Source: Modestobacter sp. VKM Ac-2985
GTDB taxonomy: Bacteria; Actinomycetota; Actinomycetes; Mycobacteriales; Geodermatophilaceae
NCBI RefSeq assembly: GCF_026967925.1
Contig: NZ_JAPVBI010000003.1
Coordinates: forward strand, 499,070-563,069
Direction: 5' to 3'
Length of the DNA: 64,000 nt
The first letter of the stretch is position 1. Every line of letters starts with the position of its first letter. Shown one piece after another: positions 15,498-24,590 of the stretch. Both the position numbers and the translations under genes were made by a program. The notes beneath the pieces were generated by a model. It ran no database searches and was not told the DNA's origin. It saw only the letters and a program-made list of their open reading frames with translations.

Positions 15498-17558
15498 GTG
15501 ACCCTGACGCAGGCCCCGCAGCAGGCCGTCCCAGCTCCTGCCCGGCCGCCGCGACTGCCCGGCTGGGCAGCGGTGCCGGAGGTGCGCTGGGCCGCCGCGG
15601 CGCTGGCGTTCTTCCTCGCCGGGGGCCTGGTGCAGCTGCTGGACGGGCCGCAGCCCCTGGCCTGGGCGCTCTACCTCTGCTGCTACGCCACCGGTGGCTG
15701 GGAGCCGGCCTGGGCCGGGCTCACCGCGCTGCGCGAACGCACCCTGGACGTCGACCTGCTCATGGTGCTGGCCGCGATCGGCGCGCTCGCCCTGGGCCAG
15801 GTCTTCGACGGCGCGCTGCTCATCGTCATCTTCGCCACGTCCGGGGCGCTGGAGACGGTGGCCACCCGCCGCACCGCCGACGCCGTCCGCGGGCTCACCG
15901 ACCTCGCCCCCGAGCAGGCCACCGTGCTGGCCGGCGGGCAGGAGCGGGTGGTGCCCGCCGCTGACCTGGCCGTCGGCGACGTGGTGCTGGTCCGGCCGGG
16001 TGAACGGGTGCCGGCGGACGGGACCGTGCTCGACGGCGGCTCGGACGTCGACCAGGCCTCCATCACCGGCGAGCCGCTGCCGGTGGACAAGGCGCCCGGC
16101 GACGAGGTCTGGGCCGGGACGTCGAACGGCACGGGCGTGCTGACCGTGCGGGTCGACCGGCCGGCGGCCGAGGCGGTCGTCGCCCGGATCGCGGCCCTGG
16201 TCGAGGAGGCCAGCGCCACCAAGGCCGGCACGCAGCTGTTCATCGAGAAGGTGGAGCAGCGCTACTCGATGGGCGTGGTGGTCAGCACGCTGGCCGTGTT
16301 CGGCCTCCCCCAGCTGTTCGGGGAGCCGCTGCAGGAGGCGCTGCTGCGCGCGATGACCTTCATGATCGTCGCGTCGCCGTGTGCGGTGGTGCTGTCGACC
16401 ATGCCGCCGCTGCTCTCGGCGATCGCCAACGCCAGCCGGCACGGGGTGCTGATCCGCTCCGCCGTGGTGCTCGAGCAGCTGGGCGCCACCACGGTGGTGG
16501 CGCTGGACAAGACCGGCACCCTCACCGACGGCACGCCCGCGGTGGTCGCCGTCCGGCCGCTGCCGGGGACCACCGGCGACGAGCTGCTCGCCCTGGCCGC
16601 CGCCGCCGAGGGGCCCAGCGAGCACCCGATCGGCCGCGCGGTCGTCACCGCCGCCCGGGTCGCTGGGCTCTCGCCGGCCCCGGCCACCGACTTCCGGGCC
16701 GCCGTCGGGTCGGGGGTGCAGGCCACGGTCGAGGGGCGCGCGGTCAGCGTCGCCGCGCCGGCGCCCGGGCAGGAGGCGGTCGCCGAGCTGGTGGCGCAGG
16801 AGCAGGCGGCCGGCCGGACCGCCGTCGTCGTCAGCGTGGACGGCCGCCCGGCCGGCGTCCTCGCGCTCGCCGACCGGCTGCGCCCGGAGGCCGCCGATGC
16901 CGTCGCCGCGCTGCGCCGGCAGACCCGTGCGGAACCGGTGCTGCTCACCGGGGACAACGCCGGCGCCGCCCGCGCGCTGGCGATCCAGGCCGGGCTGGGC
17001 GACGTGCGGGCCGGCCTGCTGCCGGCGGACAAGGCCGCCGCGGTCAGCGAGCTGCAGCGGGCCGGGCACCGGGTCACGCTGATCGGCGACGGCGTCAACG
17101 ACGCCCCGGCCCTGGCCACCGCCGACGTCGGCGTGGCGATGGGCGGCATCGGGTCGGACCTGGCGCTGCAGAGCGCCGATGCCGTCGTCGTCCGGGACGA
17201 CCTGGCGGCGCTGCCCACGGTGATCGCGCTGGCCCGCCGGGCCCGCCGGCTGGTGGTGCAGAACCTGGTGATCGCCGGCACGGTGATCGTGGCCCTGGTG
17301 ACCTGGGACCTGATCGGCACGCTGCCGCTGGCGCTGGGCGTGGCCGGGCACGAGGGGTCGACCGTGCTGGTCGCGCTGAACGGGCTGCGACTGCTGCGCT
17401 CCTCGGCCTGGCGGACCGCCGCCCGCGAGGCCGCGCACGACCCCTCCGGCGGATCCCCCGCGGGTCAACGGCCGGTGCGGACCAGCCCGGCGGCGACCCC
17501 GAGCAGCACCAGCCCCGCCGCGGGCACCGCCACCAGCCAGGGCGCCCGCTCCAGGTAG
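15498..17558 (+). CDS. P1B-4-type metal-exporting ATPase (CtpD/CoaT-like)
   Basis: A 686-residue P-type ATPase without an N-terminal HMA domain. The membrane metal motif is SPC (MIVASPCAVVLSTMPP, near 293) rather than CPC, and the late helix carries HEGST (near 618). SPC plus HEG(G/S)T defines the P1B-4 subgroup, whose members export cobalt, ferrous iron, and in some cases zinc or nickel. DKTGT lies near 336 and the hinge is GDGVNDAPALATADVG. It is controlled by the divergent ArsR regulator. The 3' end overlaps the convergent permease gene by 94 bases. The last 40 or so residues are Ser/Pro/Ala-rich and may be a read-through tail. Confidence 0.88.
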   Translation: MTLTQAPQQAVPAPARPPRLPGWAAVPEVRWAAAALAFFLAGGLVQLLDGPQPLAWALYLCCYATGGWEPAWAGLTALRERTLDVDLLMVLAAIGALALGQVFDGALLIVIFATSGALETVATRRTADAVRGLTDLAPEQATVLAGGQERVVPAADLAVGDVVLVRPGERVPADGTVLDGGSDVDQASITGEPLPVDKAPGDEVWAGTSNGTGVLTVRVDRPAAEAVVARIAALVEEASATKAGTQLFIEKVEQRYSMGVVVSTLAVFGLPQLFGEPLQEALLRAMTFMIVASPCAVVLSTMPPLLSAIANASRHGVLIRSAVVLEQLGATTVVALDKTGTLTDGTPAVVAVRPLPGTTGDELLALAAAAEGPSEHPIGRAVVTAARVAGLSPAPATDFRAAVGSGVQATVEGRAVSVAAPAPGQEAVAELVAQEQAAGRTAVVVSVDGRPAGVLALADRLRPEAADAVAALRRQTRAEPVLLTGDNAGAARALAIQAGLGDVRAGLLPADKAAAVSELQRAGHRVTLIGDGVNDAPALATADVGVAMGGIGSDLALQSADAVVVRDDLAALPTVIALARRARRLVVQNLVIAGTVIVALVTWDLIGTLPLALGVAGHEGSTVLVALNGLRLLRSSAWRTAAREAAHDPSGGSPAGQRPVRTSPAATPSSTSPAAGTATSQGARSR

Positions 17559-19237
17559 CCCACCCCGTCGGCGAGGCTGCGCCCCCACTCCGGTGACTCC
17601 GCACCGGCCCCGAGGCCGAGGAAGGACAGCCCGGCCAGCGCCAGCGCGGTGTGCGGCACGCGCAGCAGGGCGTGCCGGCCGACCGGCGGCAGGACCGCCG
17701 GGAGCAGGTGGTGCCGCACCAGGTGCCCGCGACCTGCCCCGCTGGTGCGGGCCGCGAGGTGGAAGCCCGAGGCGCGCACCTCGGCGGCCAGGGTCCGGGT
17801 GTGCACTGCCAGCGGGATCCAGGCGACCAGGCTGACCGCGACGGCCGCGCCGACCAGGCTGGGCCCGGCGACGGCGGCGACCGCGATGCCCACCACCACC
17901 GCCGGCAGCGCGTTCAGCACGTCGGCCAGCCCGGCCCGCCCCCGGCCGAGCAGTCCGGCGGCGACGCCGGTGACCAGGACCACCGCGCTGATCAGCAGGG
18001 CCAGCCCCACCGAGGGCAGGGCACCGGCGCCGAACCGGGCGAGCACGTCGCGGCCGAGCGCGTCCGCGCCCAGCGGGTGTTCCCACGACGGCGCGGCGAG
18101 CCGGTCGCCGAGGTCCTGGGCGGTGGGGTCGCGCAGCACGCCGGCGAGGACCACCAGCGCCAGCACGGCGAGCAGCCCGGCCGCCCACCGGCCGGCGCGG
18201 GGCACCGGGGGCGGGAGCTCCGGCGACAGCCCGCCGTCGGAGCCCGCCGGCCCGAGCAGCGCCCGGTGCACCAGCACCCCGGCCCCGCCGGCCACCAGAC
18301 CGAGCAGCACCAGCAGCGCGACGGCAGCCTGCACGACCGGCAGGTCCTGGGCCAGCGCACCGGCCAGCGCGACCCGGCCGAGCCCGGGCACGTCGAACAC
18401 CGCCTCGATCACGGCGCCGGCCCCGAGCAGGCCGACCAGGAGCAGCAGCACCTGCGGGACGACGACGGTCAGCGCCCGCCGGGCCACCGCCCCCTGCACC
18501 GCCGAGCGGGAGACACCGGCCGCCCGCCAGCTGCGCACCCAGGCCTCCCCCGCGGTCTCCCGGACGGCGCCGGCCAGCACCCGCCCGAGCAGCCCGCCGG
18601 CCGGCAGCGCGAGGGCCAGGACGGGCAGCACGAGGTGTTCCGGTCCGGTGAACCCCGACGTCGGCAGCAGCCCCCAGCCCACGGCCACCACCGCGACCCC
18701 GACGACGGCCAGCACGAACTCCGGCAGCGCGGCGAGCGCGGCGGCGAGGACCCCGGCCGCACCGCCGCCGTCGGCGCGGCCGTCGGCGGCCCGGCGCACG
18801 ACGGGCAGCGCGAGGAGCACGGCGAGCACCACCGCCACCGCCGCGGCCGTCCCGGCGAGGGTCGCGGAGACACCCAGCGCCGGCGGGACGACCTCGCCGA
18901 CCGGCTGCCCGCTGACCCAGGAGGTGCCGAGGTCGCCGGTGACCGCGCGCCCGAGCCAGGACAGCGTCCCGCGGACCGGGTCGGCGGGGAGGTCCAGCTG
19001 CTCGCGCAGTGCGGCGAGGACGGCCGGGTCGGGCTCGCGTTCCACCTCCCGGGCCCGCAGCACGGTCCGCGCCGGGTCGTCCCCGGACAGCCAGGGCAGC
19101 GCCCCGACGAGGAGGCCGGCGCCGGCGACCGCGCCCAGTCCGGTCAGCACGGGGCGGAGCAGGTGCGACCGGAGCCGTCCGGGAGTGCGCCGCGGCCGGG
19201 CCGCCGACACCGGCCGCACCCGGCCGGCGGCGGTCAC
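17465..19237 (-). CDS. Opp/Nik-type ABC transporter permease, fused DppB-DppC (system A)
   Basis: A 590-residue membrane protein in which two permease subunits are joined. The first half (about 1-330) has DppB features (GDLGTSWVSGQPVGE, GLLPTSGFTGPEHLVLPVLAL, the FDVPGLGR turn). The second half (about 345-590) has DppC features (HPLGADALGRDVLARFGAGA, LGLGAGAESPEWG). About eleven or twelve hydrophobic segments are visible. It should form the channel for the lipoprotein encoded just upstream. GTG 19237 overlaps that gene's stop (GTGA). It is last in the six-gene operon A and overlaps the convergent P1B-4 ATPase gene. The domain pair is nearly the same size as the system B permease, so the two are probably paralogs. 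Confidence 0.88.
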   Translation of the reverse strand: MTAAGRVRPVSAARPRRTPGRLRSHLLRPVLTGLGAVAGAGLLVGALPWLSGDDPARTVLRAREVEREPDPAVLAALREQLDLPADPVRGTLSWLGRAVTGDLGTSWVSGQPVGEVVPPALGVSATLAGTAAAVAVVLAVLLALPVVRRAADGRADGGGAAGVLAAALAALPEFVLAVVGVAVVAVGWGLLPTSGFTGPEHLVLPVLALALPAGGLLGRVLAGAVRETAGEAWVRSWRAAGVSRSAVQGAVARRALTVVVPQVLLLLVGLLGAGAVIEAVFDVPGLGRVALAGALAQDLPVVQAAVALLVLLGLVAGGAGVLVHRALLGPAGSDGGLSPELPPPVPRAGRWAAGLLAVLALVVLAGVLRDPTAQDLGDRLAAPSWEHPLGADALGRDVLARFGAGALPSVGLALLISAVVLVTGVAAGLLGRGRAGLADVLNALPAVVVGIAVAAVAGPSLVGAAVAVSLVAWIPLAVHTRTLAAEVRASGFHLAARTSGAGRGHLVRHHLLPAVLPPVGRHALLRVPHTALALAGLSFLGLGAGAESPEWGRSLADGVGYLERAPWLVAVPAAGLVLLGVAAGLVRTGR

Positions 19238-20712
19238 CCCTCGACCGTCGTCTCGGTGCCGAGCAGCAGCCGGTCGAACGGGTCGACGACCAGACCGCTG
19301 ACCGACGGGGCGTACCCGGTGTGGGTGCGCTCGTGCAGCACCGGCAGCACGGCGCCGGTGGAGAGCACCTGCGCCTCGACCTGCAGCATCGCCGCCCGGC
19401 GCTCCTCGGGGTCGGCCCGGGTCGCGGCCGCGGCGACGGCGGCGTCCACCGCCGGGTCGCAGAGCCGGGCCAGGTTGTAGCTGCCCGCGCAGGTCAGGTC
19501 GGCGGCCAGGTAGCCGACCGGGTCGCCGGTGTCACCCAGGTACAGCCGGCTGGCGAGCACCGCGTCGTAGGCGCCGGCGAGCAGGTCGGTCTCCAGGGTG
19601 GCGTACTCGGCCACCACGACCTCCACCGTGAACCCGGCCTGCCGCAGCTGCTCGGCGAGCACCGCGGCCGCCTCGGGCAGCTCCGGCCGGTCGGAGTAGG
19701 TGGCCAGCCGGATGCTCGCACCGGCCGGGTCGGTGGCCGGGGGCAGGGTGACCGCCGGCCGGTCCAGGCCCCCGGCGGTGTCGTCGTCGACCAGCCCCTC
19801 GGCGACGTCGGCCCGGCCCTCGTACACGCCGTCCACCACCGGCTGCGGGTCGATCGCCGCGGCCACGGCCGCGCGCAGGCCCGGGTCGGCGAACGGCCCG
19901 TCCGCGGTGTCCAGGGAGAGGGAGACCAGCCGCGGCAGCGGGACGGAGAGCACCTCGGTGTCGGTGAGGGTCGGCAGCTGGGCGATGGGCAGGTTGACCG
20001 CCACGTCCAGCTCACCGGCCCGCAGCCCGGCGGTGCGCGCGGCTGCGTCGGCGGGGAAGGTGACGTCCACGCCCGCGAGCTCCGGCGCGCCCGCCCAGTG
20101 GTCGGCGTCCGCGGTCAGGGTGGCGCCCGACGTGCCGCGCAGCTCGGTCAGCTCGAACGGCCCGGTGCCGGTGCCCACCGGGTCCGGCGCCGCCGGGTCG
20201 GCGTAGGCCGCGGGGGCCAGGAGCACCAGCCCGGGGGCCGCCAGCCGGTGCACCAGCAGCGGGTCGGGCTCGGCCACCTGGACCTCGACCGTGTCCTCGT
20301 CCACCGCGCGGGCGGTGAGCCCCAGGCCGTCGATCGACCGGGGGGCCGGCACCGCAGCGGCCGCCGCCGCCAGGGCGCCGACGACCGCCTCGGCGTCCAG
20401 CGGCGTCCCGTCGTGGAACGGCACGTCCGCGCGGAGGTCGAGGGTCACGGTGCGGTCGTCGACCCGGCTCCAGCTCTCGGCCAGCAGCGGGGCGGGCTCC
20501 CCGGCCTCGTCCAGCCGCACCAGCGTCTCCCCCACGCCCATCCGGGTGAGCAGCACCGCGTCGTCGGAGAACGGCGAGAGCGCGGCGACCGGGGGGAAGG
20601 CCAGCGCCAGTGCCAGTCGCTGCCCGCCGTCGGCCGACTCCTCCGCAGCCGGGGCGAAGCAGCCGGCGAGCAGGAGGGGCAGGGCGAGCAGAGCACCTGC
20701 GGGGCGGGACAT
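19234..20712 (-). CDS. ABC transporter substrate-binding lipoprotein, SBP_bac_5 family (system A)
   Basis: A 492-residue exported lipoprotein with the lipobox LLAGC at residues about 17-21. Family features include ETLVRLDEAGEPAPLLAESW, VPFHDGTPLDAEAVV, GTGTGPFEL and YEGRADVAEGL. Peptides, nickel and metal-opine complexes are known ligands in this family. Near residue 420 it has TCAGSYNLARLCD, a Cys pair 11 residues apart that is also present in the system B protein (ACEGSFNIAQLCD); a disulfide or ligand contact is possible. An AGAAGAGG ribosome site precedes the ATG, and a 23-base gap follows the MFS gene. Confidence 0.88.
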   Translation of the reverse strand: MSRPAGALLALPLLLAGCFAPAAEESADGGQRLALALAFPPVAALSPFSDDAVLLTRMGVGETLVRLDEAGEPAPLLAESWSRVDDRTVTLDLRADVPFHDGTPLDAEAVVGALAAAAAAVPAPRSIDGLGLTARAVDEDTVEVQVAEPDPLLVHRLAAPGLVLLAPAAYADPAAPDPVGTGTGPFELTELRGTSGATLTADADHWAGAPELAGVDVTFPADAAARTAGLRAGELDVAVNLPIAQLPTLTDTEVLSVPLPRLVSLSLDTADGPFADPGLRAAVAAAIDPQPVVDGVYEGRADVAEGLVDDDTAGGLDRPAVTLPPATDPAGASIRLATYSDRPELPEAAAVLAEQLRQAGFTVEVVVAEYATLETDLLAGAYDAVLASRLYLGDTGDPVGYLAADLTCAGSYNLARLCDPAVDAAVAAAATRADPEERRAAMLQVEAQVLSTGAVLPVLHERTHTGYAPSVSGLVVDPFDRLLLGTETTVEG

Positions 20713-20735
20713 GGGCCCTCTTCTCGGTGGGTGGG

Positions 20736-22049
20736 TCACGGGTGCGCCGGTTCCTCGGCGGGGACGGCGGGCGCCGGTGGCCCCGCAGCCGGGGTGCGGG
20801 CGATCCGCCGGGTGAGCAGCGCGAGGCCGACGGCCGAGGCCGCCGGCAGCGCGGCGAGCACCAGCCACGGGACGGCGGCGGCCGGCTGCGGCCGGTCGGC
20901 GAGGTCGAGCAGCGCGCCCACCCCGGTGCTCCCGACCAGCACCGCGGCGCCCCCGGCGGAGGCGAGGAAGCCGAAGTGGGCGCCCAGCCGCCGTTCCCCG
21001 GCCAGCCGGGGCACCAGGTCCTGGGCGAGGGGCACGGCGACCATCTGGCCGGTGTAGAGCAGCAGCACCATGCCGACCGCCGGCGCCAGCGCCCAGATCC
21101 CGGCGGGCGGGGCGAGCGGGGCGCAGACCGCGACCAGCAGGAACGACGCGCTCATCAGCGCGAACCCGAACGGCAGCGCCCGCTGCACCCCGGCCCGCCG
21201 GGCGCGGGCGGTGACCCGCAGCTGGAACAGCAGCACCGACACCGCAGCCAGCACGAACAGCCAGCCCAGTGCCCCCTGGCCGCCGGTCGCCCGGGAGAGC
21301 TCGACGGGCAGCGCCAGGTAGAGCTGGTTGTAACTGAGCAGGTAGGTGCAGTAGCAGGCGGTGAAGGCCAGGAAGGTGCGGTTGCGCAGCACGTGCCCCC
21401 ACCCGGCGAGCACGCTCTCCTCACCACTGCCCTCGGTGCGCAGGTCGCGCGGCAGCCAGCGCAGGTGCGCGGCGAGCACGACGCCGAAGACGCCGGCGGA
21501 GACCCAGCAGGTGACGCTGAACGGCACGGTGAGCAGGACGGCGCCGAGCGCCGGCCCGGTGACCGAGCCGAGCTTGCTGGCGATGGCGTCCAGCCCGAAG
21601 ACCTCGGCCCGGGTGACGACGCCGGCGGCCTCCAGCCGGTGGCCCTGGTCGGCCAGCGCCGACTCCACCGCCGGGGAGAACAACGCCGCCGCGAAGCCGA
21701 CCAGCACCGTGCCGGCGAGCACCGCGGGCAACGAGGTGGCGACGGCGAGCACGCCGAACCCGGCGATCCGGATCAGGCAGCCGACCACGACGACGGGTTT
21801 GACGCCGAACCGGTCGGCCAGCCCGCCACCGAGGAAGAACAGCCCCTGCTGGCTGAAGGTGCGCACCCCGAGCACCAGGCCGACCAGCCCACCGGCCAGC
21901 GCCAGGTCCTCGGTCAGGTGCACCGCCAGGAACGGCACCACCAGGTAGAAGCCGATGTTGAACGCCAGCTGGGACAGCAGCAGCAGCCGGGGCACGGCCG
22001 GCAGCCGCCGGAACAGCACGAACGGCTCCCAGGTGACGAGCCCGGTCAT
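20736..22049 (-). CDS. MFS transporter within operon A
   Basis: A 437-residue major facilitator protein with about twelve membrane segments. The loop between helices 2 and 3 carries GGGLADRFGVKPVVVVG, the classic MFS motif A. The early segment LAFNIGFYLVVPFLAVHL resembles MdtH-like drug exporters. It is embedded between the ATPase and substrate-binding genes of an import system (ATGA overlap with the upstream ATPase), which is unusual. In opine-metallophore systems a comparable MFS protein (CntE) exports the chelator and the ABC system re-imports the metal complex. That analogy is inference. Confidence 0.85.
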   Translation of the reverse strand: MTGLVTWEPFVLFRRLPAVPRLLLLSQLAFNIGFYLVVPFLAVHLTEDLALAGGLVGLVLGVRTFSQQGLFFLGGGLADRFGVKPVVVVGCLIRIAGFGVLAVATSLPAVLAGTVLVGFAAALFSPAVESALADQGHRLEAAGVVTRAEVFGLDAIASKLGSVTGPALGAVLLTVPFSVTCWVSAGVFGVVLAAHLRWLPRDLRTEGSGEESVLAGWGHVLRNRTFLAFTACYCTYLLSYNQLYLALPVELSRATGGQGALGWLFVLAAVSVLLFQLRVTARARRAGVQRALPFGFALMSASFLLVAVCAPLAPPAGIWALAPAVGMVLLLYTGQMVAVPLAQDLVPRLAGERRLGAHFGFLASAGGAAVLVGSTGVGALLDLADRPQPAAAVPWLVLAALPAASAVGLALLTRRIARTPAAGPPAPAVPAEEPAHP

Positions 22050-22810
22050 GCCAGCACCAGCCGCGGGACGGCGGCCACCAGCGCGTGCGCCTCGCGGCTG
22101 GCCGGCTCGGTGAGCACGCGGGCCACCGGCCCGGCCTCCACCACCCGGCCGCCGGCCAGCACCACGACCTCGGAGCAGAGCGCGGCGACGACGCCCAGGT
22201 CGTGCGACACGACCAGCAGCGCGACGCCCTCGGCGTCGCTGACCGCCCGCAGCAGCTCCACCACCTGCAGCCGGACGGCGGCGTCCAGTGCGCTGACCGG
22301 CTCGTCGGCGATCAGCACCTCCGGGCGCGGGGCGAGCGCGCGGGCCAGCGCGATCCGCTGCCGCTGGCCGCCGGACAACTCGTGCGGCAGCCGGCCGGCG
22401 GCGTCGGGGTCCAGCCCGACGGCGAGCAGCAGCTCGGCGACGCGGGCCCGGTGGTCGCCGGGCACGTGCAGGCAGCGCAGCGGCTCGGCGACGGCCTGGC
22501 CGACGCGCATCCGCGGGTTGAGCGAGCGGCCGGGGTCCTGGGGCACCACCTGCACGGCGCGGCGGAACCAGTGCAGCGCACTCGGCCGGCCCGGCTGCAC
22601 CGGCCGGCCGCGGTAGGTGACCTCCCCGGCGTCGGGCCGCTCGAGCCCGAGCAGCAGCCGGGTGAGGGTCGACTTGCCGGCGCCGGACTCCCCCACCACC
22701 GCCAGCCGCTGACCCGCGGTCAGGCGGAGGTCGACCCCGTCGAGCGCCGGCGCGGCGGCTCCCCGGTACGACCGGGTCAGCCCGCGGGCGAGCAGCAGCT
22801 CGGCGCTCAC
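22046..22810 (-). CDS. ABC transporter ATP-binding protein, DppF-like (system A)
   Basis: A 254-residue ATPase. Walker A is GESGAGKSTL, the Q-loop lies in VPQDPGRSLNPRM, the signature is LSGGQRQRIALARALA, Walker B is VLIADEPVSALD, and the switch His is in VVSHDLGV. HWFRRAVQVVPQDP and the RYRG-type opening fit the second ATPase of Opp/Dpp systems. GTG start overlapping the stop of the preceding ATPase. It powers the fused permease together with the DppD-like subunit. Confidence 0.9.
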   Translation of the reverse strand: MSAELLLARGLTRSYRGAAAPALDGVDLRLTAGQRLAVVGESGAGKSTLTRLLLGLERPDAGEVTYRGRPVQPGRPSALHWFRRAVQVVPQDPGRSLNPRMRVGQAVAEPLRCLHVPGDHRARVAELLLAVGLDPDAAGRLPHELSGGQRQRIALARALAPRPEVLIADEPVSALDAAVRLQVVELLRAVSDAEGVALLVVSHDLGVVAALCSEVVVLAGGRVVEAGPVARVLTEPASREAHALVAAVPRLVLA

Positions 22811-23604
22811 CGGGCCCCCACCAGGGCCGGCGGGCTCAGTGCGGCGGTGGCCTCGACCAGCGCGCGCACCGCGGGGTGCGCGTGCCCGGCCAGCACCTCG
22901 CGCAGCGGCCCGTCGGCGAGCAGCTCGCCCTCCTCCAGCACCAGCACCCGGTCGCAGGTGGTGGCCGCGGCAGCGAGGTCGTGGGTGACCAGCAGCAGCC
23001 CCGCGCCGCGCTCGCGGGTGGCCCGGCCGAGCACGGCGAGCACGCCGTGCTGCGCGGTCGCGTCCAGCGCGGAGGTCGGCTCGTCGGCGACCAGCAGCTG
23101 CGGGCCGGCGGCCAGGGCCAGGGCGAGTGCGGCCCGTTGCCGCTGCCCGCCCGACAGCTGGACCGGGAAGCGCCGTGCGCTGCCGACCGGCAGCCGCATC
23201 TCGGCCAGCAGCTCGGCGGCCCGGGCGGCAGCCACCCGTCGTCGCGCCCCCGCCCGGCGCAGCGGCGCGGCGACCTGCCGCCCCACCCGGACCTGCGGGT
23301 TCAACGACGTGCCCGGGTCCTGCGGCACCAGCGCGGTGACCGGGCCACGCAGCGGCCGGAGGTCCCGTTCCGCGGCCCCCACCACCTCGGTGCCGTCGAC
23401 CCGGACGCTGCCGGTGACGACGGCGTCCGGCGGCAGGAGCCCGAGCAGCGCCAGGGTGGTCAGCGTCTTGCCCGAGCCGGAGGCGCCGACGAGGGCGACC
23501 CGCTCGCCGGCAGCGAGGTCGAAGGAGACCCCGGCGACGGCCGGGTGCCCGCCGAACCCGACGGTGAGCTCCCGGACGCGCAGGAGAGGTGGGACGTCGT
23601 TCAC
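22807..23604 (-). CDS. ABC transporter ATP-binding protein, DppD-like (system A)
   Basis: A 265-residue ATPase with Walker A GASGSGKTLT, Q-loop VPQDPGTSLNPQV, signature LSGGQRQRAALALALA, Walker B LLVADEPTSALD and His in VTHDLA. The SGSGKTLT-type Walker A and ERDLRPLRG fit the DppD/OppD-like subunit. The start is GTG 23604, whose GTGA overlaps the stop of the dioxygenase gene, so the two are translationally coupled. Confidence 0.9.
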   Translation of the reverse strand: MNDVPPLLRVRELTVGFGGHPAVAGVSFDLAAGERVALVGASGSGKTLTTLALLGLLPPDAVVTGSVRVDGTEVVGAAERDLRPLRGPVTALVPQDPGTSLNPQVRVGRQVAAPLRRAGARRRVAAARAAELLAEMRLPVGSARRFPVQLSGGQRQRAALALALAAGPQLLVADEPTSALDATAQHGVLAVLGRATRERGAGLLLVTHDLAAAATTCDRVLVLEEGELLADGPLREVLAGHAHPAVRALVEATAALSPPALVGAR

Positions 23605-24413
23605 CAGGCGTCCGCGGTCATCACCGTCAGCACGTCGACGTCGCGCTGGCCGGCGAACGGGTCGCGGCCGTGCAGGCAGCGGTAGTTGTCGACGACCAGC
23701 ACCTCGCCGGCCTCCAGCCGGAAGTGCGGCACGACGTCGACCGCCGTGGCCAGCACGTCGGCCCACAGGTCCAGCTGCGCGTCGTGCTCGGCGGCACGCG
23801 GCTCGCGCGGCACCGGGACGGCGGTCTCGCTGGCCCGCACCACCCGGCGGCCGGCCCGGGTGTGCTCGACGAGCCGGCGGACCAGCGGGGTGCGCGGCAC
23901 CTCGTGCGGCGCGGAGGCCCAGCCGCCGAAGTAGTCGACGTCGGTGCCGGTGAGGAAGGCGTGCAGCTCCGGGCACCCGGTGGCCAGCGCGTCGACGAGG
24001 GCGTACCCGTCGACCAGGAAGGAGTCCCCGCCCTCGGGCGCGGGCCGGACGCAGCGCTGCAGCAGCCCGTCCTCGTCCGGGTCGCGCAGGTTCACCGTGC
24101 GGCCGTGCACGTCGACCACGACGTGGGCGCCGTCGCTGTGCAGCCCCAGCAGCTCGCCGGACTGCTGACGCAGCGGGCGGACGGCGAACAGCTGACGCAG
24201 CCGGTCGCCGTAGACCTGGGCCGCCACGACCGGCAGCGCCTCGGGGCCGCGGCTCGGCTCGGCGACGACGACCGCGCCGTCCCGGGCCAGCAGCTCCCGG
24301 GCCTCCTCGGGTGTGCTCGCCGACTGCGGGAGCACCCCGGTGCTGCGGAGCAGGTCGGCCAGCTCGGGGCGGACGGCGCCCACCCGGCGGCCGGAGGGCG
24401 TGCGTGCGGCCAA
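23601..24413 (-). CDS. TauD/TfdA-type Fe(II)/2-oxoglutarate-dependent dioxygenase
   Basis: A 270-residue enzyme. The iron ligands fit H92 and D94 in GLHSDGAH and a distal His near 248 in CLHGRDPF, with the 2-oxoglutarate Arg shortly after (near 257). Family members hydroxylate or desaturate amino acids, sulfonates and betaines; some (ScoE/Rv0097 type) make isonitriles for metal-binding lipopeptides. No assembly-line genes lie nearby. The start is TTG 24413, chosen because AGGAGGA lies five bases upstream and family homology begins there; no ATG or GTG is suitable. It is first gene of operon A, so the product probably acts on the transported compound. Substrate unknown. Confidence 0.85.
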   Translation of the reverse strand: MAARTPSGRRVGAVRPELADLLRSTGVLPQSASTPEEARELLARDGAVVVAEPSRGPEALPVVAAQVYGDRLRQLFAVRPLRQQSGELLGLHSDGAHVVVDVHGRTVNLRDPDEDGLLQRCVRPAPEGGDSFLVDGYALVDALATGCPELHAFLTGTDVDYFGGWASAPHEVPRTPLVRRLVEHTRAGRRVVRASETAVPVPREPRAAEHDAQLDLWADVLATAVDVVPHFRLEAGEVLVVDNYRCLHGRDPFAGQRDVDVLTVMTADAW

Positions 24414-24491
24414 GGGGTCCTCCTGCGTGTGGATCGGGACAGCGGCACGGGGTCGATCCGGCCGGGCGGCGAGCGGGGTCGCGCGCCGAGA

Positions 24492-24497
24492 ACCGTA
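24492..24497 (-). promoter_or_regulatory. Candidate -10 element for operon A
   Basis: TACGGT on the minus strand in the 165-base divergent region between operons A and B, about 79 bases before the TTG start. The overlapping ACGGTTCTCG resembles the right half of the znuA box, but the left half does not fit, so Zur control from here is uncertain. The strong box at 24574 lies further upstream. Confidence 0.35.
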
Positions 24498-24565
24498 TTG
24501 CAACCCGTTCGCAGCAATGCGACCGGCCCGGGACGGGCGGCTGACGAGTGCACTGCCCCGCCGGG

Positions 24566-24590
24566 TAGATTGCCGACAATGGTTATCAGT
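24566..24590 (+). promoter_or_regulatory. System B promoter with candidate Zur box
   Basis: TAGATT (24566-24571) ends seven bases before ATG 24579, a leaderless arrangement. CGACAATGGTTATCA (24574-24588) overlaps the start codon. It matches the znuA box in the GACAA--TT-TCA positions and keeps GA-AA/TT-TC symmetry. Confidence 0.6.

Noticed and set aside
24484-24500. A Zur box for operon A overlapping its -10 (TTGCAATACGGTTCTCG)
   Set aside because: The right half resembles the znuA box but spacing between the AA and TT pairs is five rather than three, so it is kept only as a weak possibility.
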